64,000 nt of DNA from Novibacillus thermophilus (lineage in GTDB: Bacteria > Bacillota > Bacilli > Thermoactinomycetales > Novibacillaceae). Below, in pieces: positions 8,905 through 17,417 of the stretch. The notes below the pieces were generated by a model. The model saw nothing but the letters and a program-made list of their open reading frames with translations, was not told the origin of the DNA and searched no databases. Each line of letters begins with the position of its first letter. Position 1 is the first letter of the stretch. The position numbers and the translations under genes are program-made. The stretch lies in assembly GCF_002005165.1 (NCBI RefSeq), contig NZ_CP019699.1, positions 1,922,001-1,986,000 on the forward strand, given 5' to 3'.

Positions 8905-10265
8905 ATGAAACGCATACAAAAAATATTGATTGCCAACCGAGGAGAAATTGCGAGACGGATTATCCGCACGTGTCGACGGATGGGGATCCCATCTGTTTCT
9001 GTATATTCTGATGCAGATCGGGAGGCCCCTCATGTGAAAGAAGCCGATGAGTCTTATTACATCGGCTCCTCACAGGCGAAAAAAAGTTACTTAAACATCG
9101 ACAACATTATAGATGTCGCCCGTCAGTGCGATGCCGATGCCATTCACCCGGGATACGGTTTTTTATCGGAAAATGCTGTCTTTGCCCGCAAATGTGAGGA
9201 AAATGCCATAACGTTTATCGGACCGGACCCACGGATCATCGAGCAGATGGGGAGTAAAATTGAAGCCCGTCGCGCGATGAAACGAGCCGGGGTTCCGGTT
9301 GTGCCAGGGTGGGACGGTCGGTTAAACTCTGCTGAAGAAGCGGTAGAAGTAGCTGATCAGTTAGGATTTCCACTTATGTTGAAAGCGAGCGCCGGAGGGG
9401 AGGCATAGGACTGCGCCTCGTCCAGGACGAAGCGGAACTGAGACGTCTATTTTCCGCCGCTGAACAACAGGCCGGTGCTTCTTTCGGAGACAGGGCCCTG
9501 TTTTTGGAACGGTACATTGAACGCGCCCGCCATATTGAAGTCCAGATCGCCGCAGATAAATTTGGAAACGCGATTCATCTGTTTGAACGAGAATGTACCA
9601 TTCAGCGGAGAAATCAGAAAGTGATCGAGGAGAGCCCTTCACCTGTTCTAACAGACGCGTTGAGGCAATCACTGTGTGAAACTGCTGTTCGGGGTGCCAA
9701 AGAAATCGGTTATACGAACGTGGGAACGATGGAGTTTATATTTGATGAAGAAACACAAGGCTTCTTTTTTCTTGAGATGAATACTCGTTTACAAGTAGAG
9801 CATCCCGTCACGGAAGCCATCACCGGATTAGATTTAGTTGAACTGCAAATTCGTTTGGCTGCAGGAGAAACATTGCCACTAGAGCAGTCTGACGTTCAGA
9901 CGTCCGGTTATGCGGTGGAGGGGAGGCTCTATGCAGAAGATCCGGTCACGTACTTCCCTTCGCCTGGTACCATTGAGAGACTCACATTGCCGGAGGACGG
10001 TGTGCGCCTCGATTTTGGGGTAGAAGAAGGGAGTGCCGTATCCCCCTTTTACGACCCGATGATCGGAAAAGTGATTGTACACGCTGTCGATAGACAATCG
10101 GCCATCAGCCGATTTCAGCAAGTGCTCCGTGAAATGAAAGTGGAAGGGATCCGAACGAACCTCCCGCTCCTTGAGAGAATTGTCGCAGATCCCGACTTTC
10201 GCGAAGGAATGTACACCACCCGCTATTTAGAGGAGAAAGATTTACTCGCTTCTGATGACACTTGA
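8905..10265 (+). pseudogene. accC: Biotin carboxylase subunit, frameshifted
   Basis: The first 167 residues carry the biotin carboxylase N-domain (ANRGEIARRIIRTCR) and HPGYGFLSEN. They stop inside the ATP-grasp glycine loop at ASAGGEA. The frame continues at -1 with GIGLRLVQ, then RHIEVQI, FLEMNTRLQVEHPVTE and the C-terminal domain with EGRLYAEDP. One extra G in the G4 run at 9397-9400 recreates ASAGGGGIG and a protein of about 454 residues, normal for AccC. It would use ATP and bicarbonate to carboxylate the adjacent carrier. A paralogue for fatty-acid synthesis is expected elsewhere. The break falls in the most conserved loop of the enzyme, which argues for a consensus error. Confidence 0.85.
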
Positions 10266-10325
10266 TGACAGCACGGAAGGAGTAGCGACCTTATCGAGCG
10301 AAACACTTTCCGCTTCTGACGACAC
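10247..10325 (+). repeat. 15-bp imperfect direct repeat around the end of accC
   Basis: CGCTTCTGATGACAC (10247-10261, last codons of accC) recurs as CGCTTCTGACGACAC (10311-10325) with one mismatch, 64 bases later, before pxpA. It may be a small tandem-duplication scar; no function is evident. Confidence 0.4.
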
Positions 10326-10375
10326 GGGCAAAGCGTAAACGGTGTCAAAACGAACTAAAAGGAGGTCAGTCTCTG

Positions 10376-11136
10376 ATGAAAGTCGATCTCAACTGTGATA
10401 TGGGCGAGAGCTTTGGCTCATACGAGATGGGTCAGGACGATGAGATGATGCAGTTCATTACATCGGCAAACATCGCCTGCGGTTACCACGCCGGTGATCC
10501 ACAAGTGATGCGGAATACGGTAGAGCTGGCTAAAAAATACGGGGTCGGAATTGGCGCCCACCCCGGTTTTCCGGATCTCATGGGGTTTGGCAGACGCTAT
10601 ATGCACTGTACACCTTCCGAAATAAAAAATTACGTCATCTATCAACTGGGGCTCTCAGAGAATTCGCGTCGATCTCGGGACTAACGATTCAACACATGAA
10701 ACCGCACGGTGCATTGTTCATGATGGCGATGGAAGACGAGGCGATTGCCAGAGCTATACTGGAAGCCATCGGTGAGATGGGGGAAGACATTATCGTGTTT
10801 GCCTTGAACCGTTCTGCCGTTATCGAAGTGGGTGAGAAAATGGGCATTCCCATTGCCAAAGAAGGCTATGCAGATCGGGAACACACGGCCACAGGCTCGA
10901 TTGTGCTGACGCGCAAAGGCCCGACGATTACCGACGTTGACGCCATGGCTAAGCGCGTCGTGCGCATGGTTAAAGAAGGAAAAGTGGAGACCAACACGGG
11001 GGAAGATACCGAACTCGACGTGCAGACGGTGTGCATCCACGGGGATACGCCGGGAGCAAGCGAACTCGCTAAAGCGGTTCGCGCATCGTTAACGTCCGCC
11101 GGCGTTGAGGTGACGTCCATTCGCAACATTTTGTAG
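10376..11136 (+). pseudogene. pxpA: 5-oxoprolinase/lactamase subunit A (LamB/YcsF family), frameshifted
   Basis: The N-terminal 102 residues are a clear LamB/YcsF start, [12 protein letters not shown], with [13 protein letters not shown] and [12 protein letters not shown]. They run out of frame after IYQLG. The -1 frame continues as [23 protein letters not shown] through VCIHGDTPGA. Adding one G to the G4 run at 10648-10651 yields one protein of about 253 residues, the family length. AAAGGAGG precedes the ATG. PxpA completes the PxpABC set and is proposed to bind or cleave the activated lactam. Another member of the series of one-base losses in this window. Confidence 0.87.
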
Positions 11137-11188
11137 CGAAAGTGTGAGGCCGATGTGGTAAAGTAAGGGGGTGAAAGGGGTGGTATTT

Positions 11189-12568
11189 ATGCGTTTTGAT
11201 CAGGTGGAGATGCAAAACAAAGAGCTGGAAGCGATTTTGAATGCGTCATTCGACGAAATTTTCGTCACCGATGCCAGAGGGTACGTGACTCGCGTCAACG
11301 CGGCGTGCGAGAGGTACTATCAAATTCCGGCGAAAGACCTCGTCGGGAAACATGTCAAAGAACTGGAAAAAATGGGAGTTTTTTATCCCTCGGTCACACC
11401 CCATGTCATGCAGAGCAGACAGCCCGTTGAAATGTTCCAACGCACACAAAAAGGGCGTTATCTGCTCGTGCGGACTCGCCCCTTATTTGACCAAGACGGC
11501 CAACTGTACCGAATCGTCAGTTTTTCCCGGGATTTGACCGACGTCATTCAGTTAAATGAGCGGATCAAAGAGCTGGAAGGACAGCTAGAACAGTATAAAA
11601 AGGAACTTGACGACAGGGTCGAACTGAACGGGATTATCGCCAACAGCCAGAAGATGCGAGACGTCCTCCACCTGGTGAACAAAGTGGCGCGCGTGGACAG
11701 CACCGTGCTCCTCACGGGGGAGACGGGCGTCGGTAAAACGGTCATCGCGCGGGCGATTCACGATTTAAGCGAGCGGCGCGGCGGCCCGTTTAACTACGTG
11801 AACTGCGGTTCACTCCCCGATTCCCTCATTGAATCGGAACTGTTCGGGTATGAGCCCGGTTCGTTTACCGGAGCGGCACCGCACGGACGGCAAGGATTGA
11901 TTGAAAAAACGCAAGGCGGGACGTTCTTCCTGGACGAAATCGACGCCTTGTCCCTCTCCATGCAGGCGAAGCTGCTCCACGTGTTGCAGGAAAAACACGT
12001 TCGTCCGATCGGTTCCAGCACGTATGTGAAGGTCGACGTACGCTTCGTCGCGGCCAGCAACAAACAGTTAGAACAACTGGTGGAGGAAGGGGCGTTCCGG
12101 GAGGACTTGTACTACCGATTGAATGTCGTCCCCATTGAGATTCCCCCGTTGCGCGAACGGAAGGAAGACATCATTCCTTTGGCGTACCACTTCCTCGATT
12201 ACTTTAACCGCCAGTACGAGCGCAACGTACAGTTTTCCCCCCAGTTGCTGTCTGCGTTCCTGGATTACTCGTGGAAAGGAAACGTTCGGGAAGTGTCCAA
12301 TGTGGTGGAGCGGTTGGTAGTGACGGCCGATTCCGACGAAGTGACGTATCGGGATCTTCCGCCCTTTCTCAAAAAACCTTCCGCAGAGGGGAGGGGCACT
12401 TTAAGAGAGATGCTGGAAGCCGCGGAAAAAGAGATTATAGTCGAAGCGTACGCCAAACACCCTTCTTCCTATCAACTGGCGGAAGCCCTCGGGATTAGTC
12501 AATCGTCCGCCATGCGCAAAATCCGAAAGTACGTTCAGAACGAGAAGAGCCGGAGTGAAAAGGATTGA
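11189..12568 (+). CDS. PAS domain-containing sigma-54 interaction transcriptional activator
   Basis: About 459 residues in the RocR/TyrR-like layout. An N-terminal PAS domain (LEAILNASFDEIFVTDARG, residues about 10-110) precedes a short coiled linker and an AAA+ domain. The AAA+ domain has Walker A GETGVGKT, the sigma-54 contact loop GSFTGA (a variant of GAFTGA) and Walker B GGTFFLDEID. A C-terminal helix-turn-helix is at LAEALGISQSSAMRKI. It activates -24/-12 promoters in response to a small ligand sensed by PAS. ATG 11189 is preferred over GTG 11171 because AAGGGGTGG sits just before it. It lies 50 bases after pxpA in the same direction, so the operon at 3838 is its likely target. Confidence 0.9.
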   Translation: MRFDQVEMQNKELEAILNASFDEIFVTDARGYVTRVNAACERYYQIPAKDLVGKHVKELEKMGVFYPSVTPHVMQSRQPVEMFQRTQKGRYLLVRTRPLFDQDGQLYRIVSFSRDLTDVIQLNERIKELEGQLEQYKKELDDRVELNGIIANSQKMRDVLHLVNKVARVDSTVLLTGETGVGKTVIARAIHDLSERRGGPFNYVNCGSLPDSLIESELFGYEPGSFTGAAPHGRQGLIEKTQGGTFFLDEIDALSLSMQAKLLHVLQEKHVRPIGSSTYVKVDVRFVAASNKQLEQLVEEGAFREDLYYRLNVVPIEIPPLRERKEDIIPLAYHFLDYFNRQYERNVQFSPQLLSAFLDYSWKGNVREVSNVVERLVVTADSDEVTYRDLPPFLKKPSAEGRGTLREMLEAAEKEIIVEAYAKHPSSYQLAEALGISQSSAMRKIRKYVQNEKSRSEKD

Positions 12569-12633
12569 CTGCAATAGGATGGTGTAGAACTTAGGAGAGG
12601 ATGTTCGTTAAATGCTGCCACCTCCGCACGCAA

Positions 12634-12664
12634 CGTTCACAAGTTGCGCCACGTTATGTGAACG
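12634..12664. other. Inverted repeat between the convergent activator genes
   Basis: CGTTCACA, 15 bases, TGTGAACG; inside it a second pair GCAAC/GTTGC overlaps the left arm. It sits between the stop codons of two convergent genes but has no T-run on either strand. It may be a weak bidirectional transcript end or a protein site. Confidence 0.35.
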
Positions 12665-12673
12665 CAAGTCGTT

Positions 12674-14068
12674 TCATCTGTTTAAACCGTATTTCTTCAT
12701 CCGCCTCATAATGGCCGACTGGGTCATTCCTAACGCTTTGGCCGCTTTTCGGGTCGAACCGTGCTTTCGCAAAGCCCGTTGAATCCACTCTTTTTCAATG
12801 CTTTCCAGCAATTGGGGAAAGGTTTCGCAACCGTGCGCGTCTTGCTTGATCCAGGCCAATGGAGAGGCCTTTTTTAGCGAATCCGGCAAATCGTTGGCTG
12901 AAATTTCCTGTTGGGGAGACGTAATGATCACACGTTCTACCAAGTTTTCAAGTTCTCGTATATTTCCCGGCCAATCGTAGTTTTGCAAGACGTCATAAGC
13001 TTGAGGAGAAAATGTTTTGTTTGACCCGTAAATACTGTTGAATTTATTTAAGAAACTTTGTGCCAAATGGACGATGTCGTCCTTTCTTTCGCGCAAGGGC
13101 GGAATGTGAATGGGGAGCACGTTTAGCCGGTAAAATAAATCCGTCCGAAAGCGGTTTTCTCGCACGAGCTTCTCCAGATTTTGATTCGTGGCGGCGATGA
13201 TCCGGATATCGGCGGTTTTGGACTTTGTGCTGCCCAGTGGCAAATACGTCTTATCTTGTAAAAGTTTGAGCAGTTTCGGCTGGATTGAAAGAGGAAGCTC
13301 ACCGATCTCATCCAGAAAGAGCGTCCCCTTTTCCGCTGTTTCCACAAGCCCGGTTTTGCCGGTGCGGCTCGCTCCGGTAAACGTGCCTTTCTCGTAACCG
13401 AAAAGCTCCGATTCCAGCAATGTCTCGGGGATCGTACTGCAGTTGATCTCGACAAACGGCTGTTTGTTGCGGTGACTGAGCTGGTGAATGAATTGGGCAA
13501 CCGTACTTTTCCCGACCCCCGTCTCCCCGGTGAGTAGAACGGTCGTATCCACCGATGCCACCCTTTCGCACAGATCGAGGAGCTCTCTAAAGCGTTTGCT
13601 CTTTCCGACGAGATCGCTGGACGGTTCCGAGGATTGGACCAGCATTTTCATTTTGCGCAGTTCTTGACTGTATTTTCGCAATAGCGCCTCCGTCTCCTCC
13701 AACTGTAAAGACGTGCGGACAGCTTCTGTAATGTCGCGAGAGTGGACGACGACGAGCTCTATGTCACCGTTTGGACTTTTCAACAAATTTCCCGTCACCA
13801 GATGTTTCTGTCCGTTTTTGGACGTTTGAACCGTACTCACGGTCCTCTGTTTTTCTAACGTTAAGCGCGTGACGGACGGATAAAAGACCTTCTCGTTTTC
13901 CAACTCACGGACGTTCCGCCCGATGAGTTCCTCCCGCTTTCTCCCGATTATTCTTTCACTGGCATCATTGAGCCAAATCGTCTTTCCCCTCGCATCCGAA
14001 ATGTAAATCCCATCTGAAAGCGTATTAAAAATGTTAAAAGTACGAACATATTCCTTGATTTCCGACAT
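12674..14068 (-). CDS. PAS domain-containing sigma-54 interaction transcriptional activator
   Basis: About 464 residues with the same order as the neighbouring activator: PAS (NTLSDGIYISDARGKTIWLN), AAA+ with Walker A GETGVGKST, sigma-54 loop GTFTGA, and Walker B KGTLFLDEIG. The C-terminal helix-turn-helix is at KAAKALGMTQSAIMRRMKKY. Both PAS regions contain a recognisably related core, so the two activators are paralogues. ATG 14068 is chosen over ATG 14074 because the ribosome binding site GAGGGGG is 8 bases from the former and 2 from the latter. It is divergent from the carbamoylase operon and shares its 250-base control region, making that operon the likely target. Confidence 0.9.
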   Translation of the reverse strand: MSEIKEYVRTFNIFNTLSDGIYISDARGKTIWLNDASERIIGRKREELIGRNVRELENEKVFYPSVTRLTLEKQRTVSTVQTSKNGQKHLVTGNLLKSPNGDIELVVVHSRDITEAVRTSLQLEETEALLRKYSQELRKMKMLVQSSEPSSDLVGKSKRFRELLDLCERVASVDTTVLLTGETGVGKSTVAQFIHQLSHRNKQPFVEINCSTIPETLLESELFGYEKGTFTGASRTGKTGLVETAEKGTLFLDEIGELPLSIQPKLLKLLQDKTYLPLGSTKSKTADIRIIAATNQNLEKLVRENRFRTDLFYRLNVLPIHIPPLRERKDDIVHLAQSFLNKFNSIYGSNKTFSPQAYDVLQNYDWPGNIRELENLVERVIITSPQQEISANDLPDSLKKASPLAWIKQDAHGCETFPQLLESIEKEWIQRALRKHGSTRKAAKALGMTQSAIMRRMKKYGLNR

Positions 14069-14102
14069 TTTCATTTCCCCCTCTGAACTCTTTAGGGCAT
14101 CC

Positions 14103-14191
14103 GAATCGATTTCAATTCATTATAACAAATAATCGGCGATAATAGGGTTTTTACGAATCGGAATCGTTTCATCGAGTTGAATTCGGTTCAA
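14103..14191. promoter_or_regulatory. Candidate enhancer (UAS) elements upstream of the second sigma-54 promoter
   Basis: GAATCGATTTCA (14103-14114) is nearly repeated as GAATCGTTTCA (14161-14171), about 58 bases on. A 5-bp inverted repeat TTGAA-TTCGG-TTCAA follows at 14177-14191. These lie about 70-160 bases upstream of the -24/-12 element, where enhancer-binding proteins normally bind. None resembles the 3543 dyad, which would fit two activators with different sites. Confidence 0.4.
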
Positions 14192-14260
14192 ATCCTCTTT
14201 CGAAATGGCGGTTTGAGCCACAAAAATGCCTTCAAAACTTCATTAAAAAGTCAATTTACT

Positions 14261-14276
14261 TGGCATATTTATTGCA
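14261..14276 (+). promoter_or_regulatory. Sigma-54 (-24/-12) promoter of the carbamoylase-symporter operon
   Basis: TGGCAT-N5-TTGCA, with GG at 14262-14263 and GC at 14274-14275 in the required 12-base register. Only one base differs from consensus. The predicted start is near 14287, 34 bases before the ATG at 14321, which has GAGAAGAAGG upstream. Confidence 0.87.
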
Positions 14277-14320
14277 TATTCCTGTAATACCTACGAATTT
14301 GAGAAGAAGGTGAAGGTACC

Positions 14321-15564
14321 ATGAAAGAATTCCCTTCGATTAACCGCGCGAGGCTGGAAGGCACGATCGAAGCAAGCGCTCGCATTGGCGCCACAGACGA
14401 CGGAGGCCTCCATCGCCTTGCCTTGAGTGATCAAGACAAGAAGATGCGGGATTTGTTTGTGCAATGGTTAAGGGACGCTGATTTGGATGTAAAAGTAGAC
14501 GATTTGGGCAACATTTACGGTTACCGCCCAGGGGCGAACAAATATTTGGAACCCGTTGTTCTAGGTTCCCATTTGGATACACAGCCGAACGGGGGGCGCT
14601 TTGACGGTGTTCTCGGCGTTTTGAGTGCACTGGAAGTGGTCCGAACGTTTAACGACTGGGGATAGAGACTGAGAGGACGATTGTCGTCGCGAATTTTACT
14701 AATGAGGAAGGGGCCCGTTTTGAGCCTTCCATGCTGGGCTCAGGAGGCCTTTCAGGCGTCTATGATTCCGAATACATTTTCTCCCGACAAGATCGAGACG
14801 GTCGAACGTTCGGCGAAGAACTCCAACGAATTGGATACAAGGGAAAGCCGGAAAACCGCCTGAAGGACATTTACCGTTACGTTGAGCTCCATGTCGAGCA
14901 AGGCCCTTATCTGGAGTCCAGCGGCCATTCGATTGGGGCTGTTGAAGGGGTCCAGGGCATCGCTTGTTTGCAAGTCAATGTGAAAGGAGAACAGGACCAT
15001 GCGGGGACGACACCGATGGAGACGCGCAAAGACGCACTTGTAACAGCCGCGAAAATGATAGCGGATCTCAATCGGTTAGCAAGAGAGAGCGACGAGGGCA
15101 CCAAAGTGACGGTCGGGCGCATGTCTGTCGAGCCCAATGTGAGTAATTGCGTACCCGGTGAAGTCACCTTTACTGTGGATATTCGGCATTATGATGATGA
15201 GATTCGCAACCGCACGATTGAAATGGTAAAAGACCGTTTAGGAACCTTGGCCGGCGTGGAAGATGTGGAGTTGCAAATCGAACTGTTATGGCATACGCCT
15301 TCCACCGCGTTTGCCAAAGACGTTGTGAATCTCATTCTAGAAGGGGCCCAGTACTTTCGTTACCCTGCTCGGACGATCACCAGCGGTGCCGGCCACGATG
15401 CTCAACATATCCACAAAATAGCACCGTCGGCGATGATCTTTGTGCCAAGTGTTCACGGTAAAAGCCATTGCGCAGAAGAGTTTACCGCTATGGACGACAT
15501 CGAAAAAGGCGCGAACACTTTACTGTACGTCACCTATCGACTAGCTGGTCATACAAAACCGTGA
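14321..15564 (+). pseudogene. M20-family Zn-dependent N-carbamoyl amino acid hydrolase / allantoate amidohydrolase type, frameshifted
   Basis: The N-terminal part (114 residues) holds the metal-site motif GSHLDTQPNGGRFDG and then stops after NDWG. The -1 frame continues as IETERTIVVANFTNEEGARFEPSMLGSG, then LHVEQGPYLES, an AGTTPMETRKDAL dimerisation region and GAGHDAQHIH...PSVHGKSHCAEE. One extra G in the run at 14658-14661 restores one protein of about 414 residues, typical of the HyuC/AllC/beta-ureidopropionase group. These enzymes remove a carbamoyl (ureido) group from an amino acid. It is first in a sigma-54-driven operon with a symporter. The substrate is not decidable from sequence. Confidence 0.85.
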
Positions 15565-15580
15565 AAGGGGATGAGCGTTT

Positions 15581-15742
15581 ATGAATTTCCACGTATTCGT
15601 TCTGTTTTGGAACGCCCTCTTCGTGACGATACTCTCTTCGGGGATTGTGTTGTGGATATTGCGCAAACAGTACCTGCCGGTCATCAAGAAGCTGGAGGAA
15701 GAACAGCAACAGAAGGATGCTGACAAGAAAATGGACAACTGA
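15581..15742 (+). CDS. Small single-span membrane protein, putative symporter accessory peptide
   Basis: A 53-residue ORF below usual gene-calling limits. AAAGGGG lies 10 bases before the ATG. Residues 5-27 form one hydrophobic segment and the remainder is a charged tail rich in Glu, Gln, Lys and Asp (for example KKLEEEQQQK). It lies 35 bases before the sodium:solute symporter and in the same operon. Tiny single-span proteins encoded directly before SSS or NSS transporters are known as accessory subunits, so I infer it stabilises or regulates the symporter. No catalytic motif. Confidence 0.7.
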   Translation: MNFHVFVLFWNALFVTILSSGIVLWILRKQYLPVIKKLEEEQQQKDADKKMDN

Positions 15743-15777
15743 GGTCAAAACACCGCGCTTAAAGGAGGAGTTGTCGT

Positions 15778-17370
15778 TTGGTTAATCTCGTATTTTTTAC
15801 GGTTCTCGTCGTATACGTTGCCGTTGGAGCTTTTATCACGCGTTACGTCAAAAACAGTGACGACTTTTACATCATGGGAGAAAAAGGTTCCACCGTGTTG
15901 ATCGTGGGCACACTGGCTGCCACATATTTGAGTGCGACCACTTTGATGGGCATAGCCGGCCAGTCTTACAGCGAAGGACCGTTGATCATCGCGGCCTTAG
16001 GGTCTTTTGGCGCCTGGATCGGGACGCTGCTCGCAGTCGTTTACGTTGGGCGGAGAATGAAAGCGATAGGCTGTAAAACGATGCCGGATTTCTTTGAGAA
16101 GCGCTTTAATCATAAATGGGTCAGCACTGTGGCGATTCTGATCATGATTGTCGGTCTGCTTGGCTACGGCGTAATCCAATTCATCGGTGCCGGCTTGATT
16201 ATAAGCGAGATCACGAATATTTCCTTCCCAGTTATAATTGTCGCTTTCACCGTTGCCATGCTCGTCTTTTCTGCTTTGGGCGGCATGTTCGGCGTCGTGG
16301 TCACTGACACGTTGATGTTTTTTACAATGCTCGCGATCTCCGTCGTGATTGCCCCGATGATTATCGGACAAGCCGGTTTCGAGGAAATGAAAGGGTTATC
16401 TGAAACGTTGAGTGGTTATTGGACCGTTCAGGGAGCTGCCGATCGACCGTTAGGCTGGTCCATCTCTCAATTCCTTGTATGGATTTTGTTTTTTACTTGC
16501 ATGCCGGCACTAGTGTCAAGGGTTTTTCCCGCCAAAAACGATTTTGTTATTTTAAAGGTGGCCATCATCGGGGTGTTTTTCGCGCCTTTCATGCAACTGA
16601 CGGTCTTTTTGGCAGCTGCTGGTTTGCAAGTGTTGCAGCCGGGGATCGAAGATACGGATAAAGTGATGGTCATTGGCTTTCTTGAGCACACCCCGTCTTT
16701 TGTCGCCGGCATTGGGTTAGCCGGGGTCATGGCTTCCATTTTGTCCACCGCCTCTACGCTGTTCGTCCTGCTCGGCTTCGCCTTGTCGCGGGACTTGTAC
16801 GAGAAGTTGTTCAACAAAAAGTTGTCCGAGCGCCAGAGTCTGTTAGCAGGCCGCATGGGCCAACTCATTGTGGGTGCCGTTGTGTGCGCCATTGCCATCG
16901 CCCGCCCTTCAGCCATATATTGGATATCGATCTACGCGGGATCCATTTTTGCCGTTGGATGGTTGCCGACCATAGTGGCCAGTTTTGAGTGGAAGCGGAT
17001 GAACAGTAAAGCAGCGCTGGCGAGCATGATAACGGGCGTGGCGAGTTTTATTGTCGTGGGAGAGTTAGTCAGTGCAGGATGGGTTACATTACCGGAACAC
17101 ATCGATGAGCTCATGATTGCCCTCATGTTTTCAGTGATTGCATTAGTGGTGACTGCCATGCTGACAAAACCCAACCAGTACGAATTGAACTATTTCCAAC
17201 AGATGAAAAACACTAGCATGTCCCAAATTACCATCAAGGAAGTTTTATCTAAACCTGATGGTTTGATGGAGTTGAAGAAGCAGTACAGGTTCATTGTCAT
17301 GTATGCCGTCGTTTTCACTGTCATTTCTGCCGCAATCTGGGGGTATTTCTTCATCAAGCTAGGTTTGTAA
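15778..17370 (+). CDS. Sodium:solute symporter (SSS family)
   Basis: A 530-residue protein with about 13 hydrophobic segments. The SSS signature region is seen in TYLSATTLMGIAGQSYSEGP and later in GLAGVMASILSTASTLFVLLGFALSRDLYEK, a variant of the sodium-site helix. It should import a small organic solute with sodium. It begins with TTG; AAAGGAGGAG lies about 9 bases upstream and no ATG is better placed. Between a carbamoylase-type hydrolase and an M20 deacylase, it probably imports their N-acyl or ureido substrate. The carboxy-terminal 60 residues after the last paired helices are hydrophilic before a final span. Confidence 0.9.
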   Translation: MVNLVFFTVLVVYVAVGAFITRYVKNSDDFYIMGEKGSTVLIVGTLAATYLSATTLMGIAGQSYSEGPLIIAALGSFGAWIGTLLAVVYVGRRMKAIGCKTMPDFFEKRFNHKWVSTVAILIMIVGLLGYGVIQFIGAGLIISEITNISFPVIIVAFTVAMLVFSALGGMFGVVVTDTLMFFTMLAISVVIAPMIIGQAGFEEMKGLSETLSGYWTVQGAADRPLGWSISQFLVWILFFTCMPALVSRVFPAKNDFVILKVAIIGVFFAPFMQLTVFLAAAGLQVLQPGIEDTDKVMVIGFLEHTPSFVAGIGLAGVMASILSTASTLFVLLGFALSRDLYEKLFNKKLSERQSLLAGRMGQLIVGAVVCAIAIARPSAIYWISIYAGSIFAVGWLPTIVASFEWKRMNSKAALASMITGVASFIVVGELVSAGWVTLPEHIDELMIALMFSVIALVVTAMLTKPNQYELNYFQQMKNTSMSQITIKEVLSKPDGLMELKKQYRFIVMYAVVFTVISAAIWGYFFIKLGL

Positions 17371-17417
17371 AAAAATGGTTTGTTGTCAAATAAAGCTGTA
17401 GAAGGAAAGGGGATAAC

